Shown one piece after another: positions 53,157 through 64,000 of a stretch of DNA of 64,000 bases. Every line of letters starts with the position of its first letter. The first letter of the stretch is position 1. The notes under the pieces are model-generated. The model was not told where the DNA came from. It was given only the letters and a program-made list of their open reading frames with translations, and made no database searches. The position numbers and the translations under genes were made by a program. Source of the stretch: Macrothele yani (lineage: Eukaryota; Arthropoda; Arachnida; Araneae; Macrothelidae); assembly GCA_039090855.1 (NCBI GenBank), contig CM076996.1:50186469-50250468 (forward strand), read 5' to 3'.

Positions 53157-54525
53157 CACTGGCGGAAAGTGAAAAAAGAACACCAAGAAGGAATTGGCGG
53201 ACAATCATGAAATTTACATATGTTAATGGGGTCGAGTTTACGTAGGTGTGATGTTAATTTCGGGACCAACCGGTACGCGCTTACGCCACAGCGCGGCATA
53301 ATATGCAAATTATCGTCGGTGGTATTTAAGGAGTACGGCGAAGTGAATGTAATCAGTCGTCGGTGTACGGACACCTGCAAAGACCCTGAAGAAGCTGCAA
53401 TGCCTGGACATGGAAGACGTGTACGATTTCAGCAGTTATCGGACTTTGAGCGAGGTTGTCTAGTCGGACTCCGCTAGGCCGTTTGGTCGTATCGTCGCAT
53501 TGCGGAGCGAATTGGACGGGAAGTATCGGTGGTGATACGATGGTGGCGTAGATGGTCCGAGGAACATTCCCACACGAGAAGACGTGGAACCGGGAGTCAC
53601 AGACGGCCTGATGAGCGGACCGATCGACGCATTAGAAGAGCGGCGTTGTCAAGCATAACATCCACTGCGACGCAAATTCGAGCTGTCGTTGCACCTGAGG
53701 TGACTGTGCGAAAAACTCGCAACCGTCTACTGGATGCAGGACTACGTGCACGTGTGCCTCTGGCATGTGTACCTCTGACTCCAGCCCACCGTCGGGAACG
53801 GCTGCAGTGATGTCGCAAACGTCTGCACTGGAGAACGTATGCGTGTTCGCAGACGCACAAAGGAGCGTCTCCACCCTTCTTGCATCCACTAGCGACACAC
53901 AGGGCCTACACCTGGTTTCCTGGTGTGGGGAGCGATCAGCTATCACTCCCGAACACAACTAGTGTTTGTACCGGGTACGTTAAACAGCACCTCCTACATC
54001 AACAACATCATTCAACCCGTTGTTGTGCCATTTGTAAGGTCGGTCCATCGTGGTGTTTTCCAGCAAGATAACGCACGCCCACACACGGTACGTGCAACGC
54101 AACATGCACGTCATGGTGTGAGACAACTTCCATGGCCTGCACGTTCACCGGAGTTGTCCCCCATTGAGCACGTGTGGGATTTTATGGGACAACGACTTAT
54201 CCTGTCTCCACGGCCAGCCGCGACCATCCCCGATTTACGCGTCCAGTTTGAGGATACTTGGAACTCAATACCCCAAACTTACATCCAACATCTGTACGAC
54301 AGACGCCATGCCAGAATTGCACAGTGTGACGCAGTTCATGGCGGTTCAACCTCGTACTAACCATGTTACATGAAAATGTTATTTTTCAGTTTACCAGCCA
54401 ATACAGCTGTATTTTGCCGCAATGTTTTGATCACGTTATCCTCTGTATTCCGTTATTATGCTGTATAAATTTCGTTGGTATCAGACGTCTCCTTCTTGGT
54501 GTTCTTTTTTCACTTTCCGCCAGTG
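53157..54525 (+). mobile_element. Tc1-like element with perfect 36-bp terminal repeats
   Basis: The first 36 bases (CACTGGCGGAAAGTGAAAAA...) are exactly repeated in reverse at the right end, with TA at 53155-53156 and 54526-54527. The element is 1369 bp. The ends are pristine but the transposase is defective, which suggests mobilisation in trans by another copy. Confidence 0.93.
53401..54360 (+). pseudogene. Tc1-type transposase pseudogene lacking the first catalytic Asp
   Basis: It starts MPGHGRRVRFQQLSDFERGC. An in-frame stop follows GCLVGLR, and another follows HRRERLQ. After HWRT a deletion removes the expected SDESRF segment and joins to MRVRRRT-like sequence in another frame. From 53923 the frame is clean: MWGAISYHSRTQLVFVPGTL, FQQDNARPHTVRATQ (second Asp) and ARSPELSPIEHVWDFM (Glu), ending AVHGGSTSY. 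It cannot be catalytically active. Confidence 0.87.
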
Positions 54526-55499
54526 TAATTGAGTAAGTGCGCGTTCGACTTCGTAGCGGTTGGTGCACCACTGTCCTTCCAGGAAAAGCTGCAACTACCG
54601 GAAAAGGAGGTAGTTGCTTGGGGTAATGTCCAAGAAATAGGCTGGGTGCCGGAACTGCTCCCAGCCCAGGTCCTTGATCTTGTGATAGGTCACCCGTGCT
54701 TATGTGATGTCTCGCTGCATCCTGCTGTAGGAGAACGCACCTGCTGTTCAGAAGTGCTGGTCGTTTCGACGTGAGTGATGCATGCAGATCGCTGAGATTA
54801 TTGCAGTCACATCGGCGGAAATAGTGGTTTTGTCCGGCAGCAGCTCAAAAAAATACGACACCCCCGCATACCCCACCAAAATGTTAGCAGAACCTTACGT
54901 GGAGGTACGCCGGCTTTGGGGTCGGCATGGGCTTTTATTTAGAGTCCGTCCAACCACAATGTCATACAGCACCCATTTCTCGTCACCTGTGCCAATGCTG
55001 ACCAATAACGGTTCAGCTTGGAGACGTGCAAGCAGGGAAACGCATGCACTCATGTGATTTGCTTTCTTCTCAACTGTAAAGTGATGGGGTACCCGAATTC
55101 CTTTCTTGTTCACCTTCCCAAGTTGACACTGTGGCGCGATAATGCTCGTGTGGGTAGCCTTCAGCTGTTCGGCCAATTGCTGCGTGGTCACACGTGGATC
55201 GGTCTCCACTAAGGTCTTCAGCATCTCCATATCCACTGTTGCAGGTCTTCCGGCTTTGAGACGGTCTCACAGGTCAAACTTTCCCTCTCGAATCCGTTCG
55301 AACCAACAACAGCATTGACGATGTGCTATGGCATTGGGCTACTCACTAGTAACGTTTCTTACAACACTTGTCGGGGGCTACCGCGATGAAACTCATACAG
55401 CATGCAATGGCGGATGTGCTCCTTGTCCACTTCCATGTTGGCTGGAGCTTACAATCTTCGCCTTCTAACGGCTAACTGCCACTGACTTAAGCCACTTAC

Positions 55500-56830
55500 C
55501 TGCTGATGTCATGCCGGTGTGCTGCGCAATCTCAGTGTCTAATGTGCGCTATGGCCTGGGCTTCGACTTCGGGTACCTCGTCATAGGACATTACCTTCTT
55601 TCCAACCTAATAGCATCTTCTTCGTTACTGGTTTCAAAATATCCTTCACTTTTATTGTCCTTTACTGACTGTGTGATATCGGCATCGTTAATGTCGTGAG
55701 AAGTAAATACATTGTCATCTGAAAACAACATATCTTCCAGTTGTACGTCATTAGGGACAGCAATAGGCTTAGCAACTATTTTCTACAATAACTCCAACTG
55801 AGCATACGTTTCTATCTCGGCCGTTTGATCTGAATCCTTTTTATCGTATTCAGTCAATGCAGCACGTTCACAGCAATTGGCGAATGTATTTTGGCTGACA
55901 TTGCTCCTTAAATTAGAAATCACATCCATAGCTTGTCTAAGTTTCGTGTGGTTATCCCTGTCATTTCACCTCCGCGGACAAGTTCATTAGCAAGCTTCGG
56001 CAGCGTGTTTTTACAGCTTTTGTGATCCTTGTATCCAAAGGTGGTAGAAGAGTTTGGCAATATGGCTGGAGATGCACCGCACGTATGCAGTCCGAGGTTG
56101 GGTGGTAGTTATGAGATGTACAATTGTAGATGAAAAGACGAGGTCTTTCTCATCTTTTTTACTTCTTCGTTAAATTTGACACGCACGTCATTAAAAAATG
56201 CTGTTGCCATTCATGCTTTTTTCTTGATTTATACCCGCATGTAGATACATGGACATTTTCCAAGCAGCTATATAGAGCCTGGTAAAATTTCCAACAATCA
56301 ACATTTGCTCTCTGTTCCTAATTATTGCAGCAAACAAGGGCAGTTAGGAGTTGCTTTGAGTTTTTCCGCGAACGTATTTGTCTCCTTAAAAGTTAATATT
56401 TTTTTGGGGCTCGATTTGGAAAAATATTCCAACCTCATCAGCATTAAACACATTATCTCGACTCTGTAAGGTTATAAGAGCAGCCACTTCTTATGATATC
56501 CATTCATTCAAGCTTTCCGAGAATACAGCACCTGCCTCACCCCAAATCGTTTTTGTGACGACGCTGTACCGTTCCTTGAAATAATCTAACCATTAAACAC
56601 TGGCCTGAAAGTCCACATAGCCAAGATCAGTGGCAAACTTCAGTATGTTTTTGCGGATTAAAGGTCCACTAACTAGCACATTTCAGGATTGACGTGTTGG
56701 AACCACGTGGACCTCAATGAGTCGATATCTCGAAAGTACGCCAGACGTATTATCTTAGTTTTTATCCATACAACCCAGTTTTTAAATTGGTGCTCAATTT
56801 TTTTCCTGGTCTTTTAAAAAGGTCGATAGA
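55500..56830 (-). pseudogene. Pogo/Tigger-type (CENP-B-like DDE_1) transposase relic
   Basis: The minus-strand translation contains SGPLIRKNILKFATDLGYVD and FQASV (CENP-B-type HTH). YFKERYSVVTKTIWGEAGAV and VFNADEVGIFFQIEP follow, the latter with the first catalytic Asp. A degenerate NCTSH segment near 56100 corresponds to the DNCTSH-type motif, and acidic, stop-laden sequence lies downstream. Multiple stops and deletions are present. Terminal repeats were not recognised. These proteins normally transpose pogo-like elements at TA. Confidence 0.72.
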
Positions 56831-56887
56831 GTTAATGCAGAATCCAGAATCAGTTTTGGAAAGTGAAAAGAAAAGTTCGTGCTTATA

Positions 56888-58105
56888 CACAGTCGAGTCA
56901 CATTATTGTGACCACCTCCTACTTTTGACGTCAACAGCACGTAGCCGATGAAAGAAGACACGTGTCGTAAGCTGGCTTGGAGGGTTCATAACGTGTGCTG
57001 TAGGCATTCTGAAAACATATCACTTGTTGCTCTCATGGATAAAAAGAGCGATTTATCAGATTTGCAAAATGGGATGATTATCGGCTTTCGGGCCAAATGT
57101 GGCAGTATTTCTGAAACAGCGCAGTTTGTGAACTGTCGTGTGCTGCAGTGGTAAAAGCGTATCGTGATTGGAGAAATGGCACCATTGCAAATAAGCGACG
57201 TGAAAACTGCGGAGCACCACGTGCCATTGATGTGAGAGGTGAACGTCGGCCTCGAAGGTGCGTGAGAGTCGGTCGACACGCTACAGTGGAGCAACTCACT
57301 GGCCGAATGAACCAGGGGGCTACCGGAAGTGTGTCCAAAACGACAGTTCAGTGAACCCTGCTGTGTATGGGGCTCCGATGCAGACGGATGGTCACTGCAC
57401 CTATGCTAACAAAGGTGCCTCGGCAGAAAAGTCTTACATTTACACGGCAGTAACGGAATTGGACCTCCGCTGATTCGCAAAGAATTGCCTCCTCCGATGA
57501 GTCACGTTTTCTGCTTTATCGAACGGATGGACGTTGGCGTATAAGGCAAGAAACATCGGAGAACAAACACTCTTCAACCATTGCTGGCAGAACACAAGCT
57601 GGTGGGAGCAGCGTTATGGTCTGGGGAATGTTTTCGTGGCATTCTCTGGGTCCACTCATACCTGGGAAAGGTACTATGGACCGAATTCGTAATTAATCCA
57701 TCCTTGCAGACCACGTACACCCATGCATGCTGATTGCCTTCCCTGTGGCTGATAGGATCTTGTAGAACGACAATGCGACGTGTCACACAGCTAGAAATAT
57801 CCGGAAGTGGTTGGAAAGCACGATGAAGACTTCAAAGTACTTTCCTTGCCCCCTAATTCTCCAGAACTTAAACCCAATTGAGCATCTGTGGGACCATCTC
57901 GATCGTGTTGTTCTCTCTATGGAATCTCCACCACGCATCCTTCAGCAGCTGTAAGATGCACTGCAGTCATCATGGCTCTACATACTTGTGAACACCTTCC
58001 AGCACCTTATTGAGTCACTACCAGCCCGTCTAGCTGCTGTCCGCGCTGCACACGGCGGTTACTCTGTATATTATTTAGTGTTCACAATAATGTGACTCGA
58101 CCGTG
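56888..58105 (+). mobile_element. Tc1-like element with 25-bp terminal repeats
   Basis: CACAGTCGAGTCACATTATT at 56888 and CACGGTCGAGTCACATTATT (minus) at 58105 differ at one position in 25. TA flanks both ends. The element is 1218 bp. Confidence 0.9.
57033..58080 (+). pseudogene. Tc1 transposase pseudogene with several stops
   Basis: It starts MDKKSDLSDLQNGMIIGFRA. A frameshift in the HTH (QFVNCR to AVVKAYRDWRN) follows, and then stops at several points (after TTVQ, FTRQ, RIRN, RIL and LQQL). The motifs ASSDESRFLLYR (first Asp), NDNATCHTA (second Asp) and LNPIEHLWD (Glu) are all kept. It ends AVRAAHGGYSVYYLVFTIM. Inactive, although the catalytic residues survive. Confidence 0.85.
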
Positions 58106-58937
58106 TATAGTATCACTACGTCCGTCCGGCTGTGCATACCATATCTCTGCAACTATTAGTCCTGTTTGAAAAGTTCTTTTTGCAGTCGAAAGTCAGAACA
58201 ATGGGATCAACGATCCATAAGTTTTGAACTTTTTCCGATGCACAAAATCGCCACAATGGGGCGTAAATGCACATGCTGTTAAATTCAAATACATTTTATT
58301 CCATACAATTGCTTCGAAAAAGTTGATTCAAGAAATTATTTTTATTTTCCTGTACTCTTTTCAGCCACTCACAGACTCATAGCAGAAAAGGTTGATTTGT
58401 GTTTTTTTTTCTCAAAATAATGTTCAGTTTCTTTGCTAGTGAGTTAATGTACATCAATGTGATGATGATATCTTTGCTTTAAAAAGTCCGATTTAAAAAC
58501 ATTCGTTTTGCTACTGACAGCGTTTGTGACGAGGAATAATTTTCGAAATTTGCCAAATTTTTGTGCCATATTGTTTTGCCACTAGGGCATGTAAAGGTTC
58601 ATTTCTATTTGTATCATACTTGAAACTGTATTTTCGGTTCTAAAGAAACGATCTGAAAATCATCCTTTGCATTGGAAATGCGGATGCTTTAACTGATTGC
58701 ATAGAAATCCAGTTAATACGATTTTTTTTATTTCTGTACTGGTTCAAAACACTGTGAAGACACTGCTTACACTACAGGTTTTAAATTATGTACAGATTTT
58801 CTTTAAGAAGTGCAAGTGTCTTCTCTTTTTCGCTGATTTGTTTCTTTTAAAAATCTGCTTTGCAATAACATTTTCGTATCGTAAAGGATTCAAAAGACAT
58901 GTTTATTATATTCGAGGATTCGGTGTCATCTTTCTTT

Positions 58938-59435
58938 TTGATATCTTGTTCGTTTCATATGAAAGAATATTTTTGGCAGCACATTCTTGTTCATATTTCA
59001 TTTAATTTCACATGTCCCGGGCAGGTAAAATAAAATAATAAAAAACACAATACATTCTTTATTCCAACAATATGGATAGAAAGAAGCAAATCATATTCAA
59101 AATGAGGCACTTTCTTTGAAAGGAAAAAATGAAATAATGTTTTGAAGTAAATTTCCCCCAAAACGGATGTTGTTATTATCATTACACTGTTTAAAGTGCA
59201 GTAGGTAAGAATGTACAGTCGATCACCAAATAAAGCTATATTTTCCAAATTGAATTCCAGGGTATTTAATTCATTTCAACTTTAAAGTTGTTGTTCTTTT
59301 TCCGCATAATTATAACTGTACTTTTAATAGGCTTTTAATATTATTTTGATCATATATTTTAGTATAACTAGAGAATTATTAACACTAAATTATGCAGTAA
59401 TACTTTGTATTTAAAACACTACATTTTAGAATGAC
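58938..59435. other. AT-rich stretch without recognised features
   Basis: No coding similarity or known repeat was recognised. Confidence 0.45.
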
Positions 59436-59439
59436 TCAT

Positions 59440-60180
59440 GTTATGGAAACATGGTTCACAACACTTTGTTAACAGGATTTGGAAATTCCACAAAATCTTC
59501 CCCTTTTTTCATATTGCATTACAGCAGAATGGAAGTCGACGATACTTGGCCTTCGAAAATTCTGTGGGGAGATGAGGCCCATTTTTATTTTGGCTTGGTT
59601 AAACTCCCCAAGTCCTCCAGGAACTCCCATTGCATTCACCAAATATAACAGTGTGGTGTGGCTTCATAGCAGAGTTTATATTAGGACCATTTGTTTTGAG
59701 GACTTCATTTCGATATGACCAGTAACCTGTTATATATCGCGATATGGTGAAAGGTTTCGTCATTCCGCATCTTCTGCAAACGACGATGCCTGGACTCGAC
59801 CATTGTTATGCCAAAATTGAGCACCTCCCTAAATTTCACGACCGGTACAGCAGCTGAAACAGCAGTTACATGTTCACCGCGCTCCCCTGACTTTACTCCA
59901 TGCGATTTTGTCTGTGAGGATACCTGAAGGCCAACGTCTATCGTGGCGACGTCAACTAGGTAGCATTAAAGGGTAATGCATCACGGAATGTGCGGAAAAT
60001 TCATCCAGACATGTTACGTTCTGCTACGGACCTTGTGTACCGGATGCAATGTCTGGTCCCCAACAAAAATGACTACATTGAACCAGGTCCGCTTCCGCAC
60101 GGGTGAACGCATCGTGTCCTAGTTGTGCAATACGTTTGTGACAAGTTTACGCTCCGGTAACTATAATAAATACTGTGATA
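59440..60180 (+). pseudogene. Degenerate IS630-Tc1-mariner-type transposase
   Basis: FFILHYSRMEVDDTWPSKIL and WGDEAHFYF mark the first catalytic Asp of a transposase family widespread in arthropods. Downstream translation in shifting frames still shows LKQQLHVHRAPLTLLHAIL-like remnants of the catalytic end. Many frameshifts are present and no terminal repeats were seen. It is related in type to the relic at 13451-14160. Confidence 0.65.
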
Positions 60181-60478
60181 AATTAAATTGGTATGACATG
60201 TTTTCTTGCTGTGTTATCCTAAATGCAACGCATAAAGGTAACCTTTCATTTCAGTTTTGTCTTTGTTATATTTTGTCCGTCCATTTTAACGCTTTTTTTA
60301 CATTGTACAGCTCCACATTCCCCCTACCAGCGGCTTTTTGAACTAACTTTTATTTTCGCGGAATCCTTCTTCCCATGTTTTGAACAGTCTCCCTGCCAAA
60401 TATGGTGCCATTTCGGTTGTTAGATCGAGCTACAGAAGGCTTTGAATAGGGGCATTTGATCAAAGCCATCCGCTATAT
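60180..60478. other. Short stretch without recognised features
   Basis: Sequence between the transposase relic and the next Tc1 terminal repeat. Nothing was recognised. Confidence 0.4.
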
Positions 60479-60499
60479 ACACTCATCCTCGAAAAAATA

Positions 60500-61783
60500 T
60501 TGGGTTGTCGGAAAAGTCATGACGTATTTTAGCCATGTTTTGCAAAGGTCATTTATTGATAGAAAGAACAAAGATCAATCAATGATACAATGCCCGTTTT
60601 GTTTGATAACCTTTTGCCATCTTTCAATGAGCTGCAGAATGCCTCGTTCATAGAAGGATCTGTCTTTCGTGGCGAAAAACTGTACAAGGTGCTGATTTAC
60701 AGCCTCATCTGAATTGAACCTTATACCACGCAAGGACTGTTGAAGAGAGCGAAACAAGTGGAAGTCTGACGGCGCAAGATCAGATGAGTATGCTGGGTAT
60801 GGCAGCACATCCCACGTAAGCTCCAATAATTTTTGGCGGGTGATCAAACTTGTGTGTGGTCTCGCGTTGTCGTGATGCAACACAACACCTTTACGATGAA
60901 TGAGCTCTGGACATTTTTGGATGATGGATTCGTTCAAACTGTCCAATTGCCGACAGTACACATTCAAATTAATTGTTTGGTTCCGTGGTAGGAGCTCGAA
61001 AAACACGACACCTTTAAAATCCCAATACACTGAGACCAGAACCTTCCGCTGATGAATGTCTGCTATGGATGTCGTTTGAGGCAAAGCAGCACGTCGGGAC
61101 CAAGACCGTGCAGCAGATTGTTGTACACAATCCACTTTTAGTCACCAGTTATCAGTCGCTTCGAAAAAAGATCGTTTTCCTCACGTTTAGTGAGTATATC
61201 GCAGATGTTTATACGCGCCGTCAATTGAGCTTCTTTGAGTTCATGAGGAACCCACACATCGAGCTTGGTTACGTATCCCAGCTTCTTAAGGTAGTAGTGA
61301 ACGCTTGAATGATGGATGTGCAATGTGTCTGCAATCTCTCGTGTTGTGTAACGTGGGTTTGACTCGATCAATGCCTTGATTTGGTCGTCATCAACCTCGG
61401 TTGGCCTCCCGGATCGAGGAGCATCGTTGAGGTCAAAATCACCAGCACGGAATTGTGCGAACCACCGCTGGCCCTGACGTTCTTGTAGAGCCTTATCGCC
61501 GTACACTTTACGCAACTTTTCAAAGCTTGATGCGCGCTCTCTCCTTTACGGAAATAAAACAGTAAAATATGGCGAAAACGCACAGTTTGGTCTTCCATCT
61601 TCAATTTGATGTCAAATCTCCGCAAATCAACTAAATCGCTCACTATTCCTTTTAGACTGCAGCTAAAACTAGCACCTCTCGAATGCCATAGCGATAACAG
61701 AGCTGTGCATGCCTCTAGTACTTCCAAACCCGCCCAGCCGCCATCGGGTTCCAAAATACGTTATGACTTTTCCGACAACCCAA
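60500..61783 (-). mobile_element. Mariner element with 31-bp terminal repeats
   Basis: TTGGGTTGTCGGAAAAGTCA at 60500 is matched in reverse at 61783 with one difference in 31, and TA flanks both sides. At 1284 bp it is full length and looks young. It sits within the left terminal repeat of the Tc1 element. Confidence 0.93.
60575..61598 (-). pseudogene. Mariner DD34D transposase pseudogene, few lesions
   Basis: It starts MEDQTVRFRHILLFYFRKGE. A one-base frameshift in GAGAGAGCGCGC (about 61525) separates this from the long frame RKVYGDKALQERQGQRWFAQ, ending LITGD. There the Glu codon of the GDEKW motif is now TAA. A second frameshift near 61110 leads to ADIHQRKVLVSVYWDFKGVV, LHHDNARPHTS (second Asp) and YSSDLAPSDFHLF (third Asp; 34 residues between). 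It ends VIKQNGHCIID. Three lesions only, so inactivation is recent. Confidence 0.9.
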
Positions 61784-61919
61784 TAGTTGCACCCAGAAGG
61801 ACGTGTCGGATTGCAATGCTATTCTGGAGGAAGGTAAAGGTTACCAGGAACAACACATGATTTAACATTGAGACTGATATGGCCAATATTTATTGAGCTA
61901 CACGCCAATAAGTAGTATC

Positions 61920-62896
61920 TCCCATTATGGCGTCGGGCCGCCATTTTTGCTTACACAGCATGCCAGACGTCTCGGCATGGAATAGTAAAGGTTCTAATGG
62001 TGTCCTGCGATAAGCCATCCCATGCAACTTGAATCTTCTCTCGCAGTTCCTGCAGATTGTGCGGTAGGAGTGGAGTGTGGATAGCGTGTCCAATGGCATC
62101 CCACACATTTAGCTCTCGATACAGCAGCAGTATGCCGACGATCGTTGTCCTGTTGGAAAATCGTACCGCTGTGAGCGTTCAGAAAAGGTAGTTCCACTGG
62201 TTGCCGGACCTCATTAGCGTAACGTTGGGCTGTCAAAGTGCCTGTAATGAACACCAAAGGTGATCTGGCATCGTAGGCAATTGCCCCCCACACGAAGACA
62301 CCAGGCCTTCCAGGACGTGTGACGCTCGACAACAAACCCTTCATCTTGGCGCTGACCACGGTGCCTCCACACATACGGATTCGTTGGTCGTATCCTCCAA
62401 GACAAAAGCAGGACTCGTCAATGAAGACCACCCTCTGCCATTCTGAGTAGCTCATTGACAGTCTGGCACGACACCATTGCAGTCTTTAGCGACGATGCAA
62501 TGGTGTTAAGGGCAGTCGTTGTAATATTCTGCGCACGTGTAGTTCTACGTCTTGCAGCCGTCTGCCAATGGTGCTGGCACTAATCGGACGATGTATGGAG
62601 GGCACTACTTCTTGCTGAATCTCCGCAATCGTGGCTATTGGGTCACTCAGCGCATGCCGGACAACCTGTCGGTCCTGTCTCTCCGTGGTTCGTCTAGGTC
62701 TCCCAAACCCTTCCTGTCGTTGCTGCGTGCCTTGTTCCATCCACTGCCGCCAACAGCGTGCTATGATGATATCCTCACGGCCGGTATGGCACTCAATATG
62801 ACGATAAGACCATCCCGCTTCCCGGAACCCGATGATGCGGCTCCTTTCGAACTCCTCCAACTGCTGGAATTGCTTCCGAACTTTTCTCCGAGGCAT
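61920..62896 (-). pseudogene. Tc1-type transposase pseudogene lacking the catalytic Glu
   Basis: It starts MPRRKVRKQFQQLEEFERSR, with the HTH intact to LQRLPLTPLHRR and then a stop. It resumes MSYSEWQRVVFIDESCFCLG (first Asp) and IFQQDNDRRHTAAVSRA (second Asp). A deletion then removes the segment with the catalytic Glu, because NVWDAIGHAIHTPLLPH follows directly in another frame. It ends RDVWHAV. A TATATAAGG box on minus near 62966-62975 fits a transposase promoter. Confidence 0.85.
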
Positions 62897-63189
62897 ACTT
62901 CACTTGCAAAAGAGGCAACCAACACAACATCATGAGTCAGAATGGCAAGCACGTGCAAAGGGATGACCTTATATAGCCGGTCAGGCACAGCGCTACAACC
63001 CCTCCTTGCTTGCGTGACATGCGCGGCCGAGCGTGATACTTGAATCATTTGCATGTCTCATGATGCCAAACCTACCCGCCAAGTTTCATTCCTGTTGGTT
63101 GCTTCCTTCTGGGTGCAACTATTATTTTGACGATGAGTGTATATCGCATTGAATTAAGGTCTTCCCGAGTATCTTCCACAACACTCTGC

Positions 63190-64000
63190 CTTGAACGAGT
63201 CTTTTTATTTCACTGAATGCTTTCGATTTTCCTCCAACCATCTCCCACGTCCTTTTCTTTCGGTCTTTTGATGTCTCCTGGCATCCAGTCTAGTACTTCA
63301 GTTGTCAAAAGGAGATCAATTCTCCTAGTGAGATGTCCAGTATATTGCCTTTTGTGGGTCTTTACTTTGATCATGATGCCATCTGCACTTTTCATTTTCA
63401 GGATCCATGAGTTCCTTTTCCTTTCTGGGTTACACCAAGTATGATCTTTCTATGTTCTTTGAGTTGCCCGTAGCCGCGGTATGTCCTTTTTAACTCTTAT
63501 ATCGATATATTTAAATATCATTTAATATTATGAAATCCCCAAAAGAGCGGTGGAAAAGAATAGGCATTCGAATTTTGAAATTGATCGGAGATGTAACAAG
63601 GAGTATTTCCGTGGAATGTATGAGTAAAAAGGGGAATAACAGCGCGAAACGTTACCCTTGATGCCCCATTTTCCGCCGGAAGTGTTAATAAATATAAATA
63701 TGTAAAATATATAAAACTTATTTTCCTACTATAATAATTAGAAAAACAAAAGTTTTACGCATGATTTTAATTGCTTGTTTTCTTCCCTGCTTCCATGAGA
63801 CGAAGGTGCTGCAATTTTCATTCGATCTCCTAGCATCCATGCAAACATTAGCATCCTTAAGAATTCTGCATAATCGGCAGCCAGCTTAGCAAGTATGGCG
63901 ACAAATTTGACGTTTGAGCCAACAAAATTCATGTGTTTGATCCATAAGTAAGAACTGGAAGGATACATTGATTTAAAAAATTCCTTTTAAGACATAATTA
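63190..64000 (-). pseudogene. LINE 3' end fragment, continues beyond the window
   Basis: On minus, FLNQCILPVLTYGSNT lies near 63930-63985, and MIKVKTHKRQYTGHLTRRID then LLLTTEVLDWMPGDIKRPKE lie near 63220-63395. These are the conserved C-terminal segments that follow the LINE reverse transcriptase. Stops and an internal AT-rich gap (about 63480-63730) break it. It is related to the fragment at 50075-50800. Confidence 0.72.

Larger units (their letters stand above)
53044..55445 (-). pseudogene. Mariner transposase pseudogene split by a Tc1 element
   Basis: The N-terminal part reads MEVDKEHIRHCMLYEFHRGS, MDMEMLKTLVETDPRVTTQQ (HTH) and VSIGTGDEKWVLYD (first Asp). It continues to KIKDLGWEQFRHPAYFLDIT and PSNYLLF (third Asp now Asn) and breaks at 54528. 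The C-terminal tail FASKPP, FYKDGIQQLPRRW continues at 53156 and runs down to about 53060, on the far side of the Tc1 element at 53157-54525. The segment with the second Asp is degraded. The mariner is older than the Tc1. Confidence 0.82.
56855..58937. mobile_element. Unfamiliar large element, copy D, opposite orientation, split by a Tc1
   Basis: The right end reads GGATTCAAAAGACATGTTTA...GAGGATTCGGTGTCATCTTT, the reverse complement of the left end of copies A-C. The other end shows ACGTCCGTCCGGCTGTGCAT and ATATCTCTGCAACTATTAGT at 58117-58165 (reverse of GCAGAGATATCGTGGGTACA with the CGGAC run). Its outermost part (AGTTCGTGCTTATA) lies before 56888, because a Tc1 element was inserted between. 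The copy is the most diverged of the four, and its CGCCCCC blocks are eroded (ATGGGGCGTAAATGC). Confidence 0.65.
60480..63139 (-). mobile_element. Tc1-like element with a mariner inserted in its terminal repeat
   Basis: The right end (minus strand from 63139) starts CACTCATCGTCAAAATAATA then GTTGCACCCAGAAGGA. The left end starts CACTCATCCTCGAAAAAATA at 60480 and continues with GTTGCACCCAGAAGGA only after the mariner, at 61786. TA flanks both ends. Without the mariner the element is about 1.37 kb. Its repeats have the same length and the same AGAAGGA inner end as those of the element at 53157-54525, so the two are related. Confidence 0.88.

Overview
This is non-coding, repeat-rich DNA of an animal, most likely an arthropod and possibly a chelicerate such as a spider. 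The evidence is an AT-rich background, many Tc1 and mariner (DD34E/DD34D) transposons, tRNA-derived SINEs with poly-A tails, non-LTR retrotransposons, hAT and pogo/Tigger remnants, and several AT-rich tandem arrays. The host assignment is inference. I found no convincing host gene, rRNA gene or CRISPR array. Nearly every reading frame with recognisable similarity belongs to a mobile element.

Region by region. 1-1.5 kb: a hairpin repeat and a mariner whose C-terminal coding segment is inverted. 1.8-9.3 kb: an AT-rich array of about 138-bp units, split by an unfamiliar large element (copy A) that contains a second copy of itself (B) and a structurally complete Tc1 element with an open 343-codon transposase. 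9.6-15.6 kb: a Tc1 relic, SINEs, and a degenerate transposase. 15.6-18.7 kb: an AT-rich array of about 185-bp units, split by copy C of the same element and by a SINE. 19.4-28.3 kb: a Tc1 relic, then a three-level nest in which a 6.2-kb LINE sits in a SINE that sits in a Tc1 fragment. 28.5-30.1 kb: a tandem array of about 235-bp units split by a tRNA-containing fold-back element. 33-39.3 kb: a Tc1 with a SINE inside, a ZMYM1-like hAT relic, and another Tc1. 39.3-46 kb: the longest stretch with no recognisable transposon. 46-64 kb: three mariners, three Tc1 elements, a Tigger relic, tandem tRNA-Arg-like SINE units, copy D of the unfamiliar element, and two LINE 3' ends.

The most interesting system is the A/B/C/D family. 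Its copies share one end that carries a short hairpin next to CAAGAAAGATGACACC. The other end carries CAAAAGACGTGCTAA, which is inverted relative to a sequence near the first end. The interior is a satellite-like array of about 150-bp monomers arranged as trimers of about 458 bp. Almost every monomer carries a CGCCCCCTGGTGGCC or CGCCCCCTAGCGG block that matches the CTCF core consensus on the opposite strand. Architecturally it resembles Helentron/DINE-type non-autonomous elements, but I cannot assign it. If the motifs bind CTCF, the element would scatter dense clusters of architectural-protein sites.

A second theme is repeated local inverted duplication. Hairpins or inverted segments occur at 62-215, 260-408, 4880-4995, 13163-13214, 15625-15672, 37151-37243 and 38465-38507. 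Two of these lie in insertions of 150-160 bp flanked by 12-bp direct repeats.
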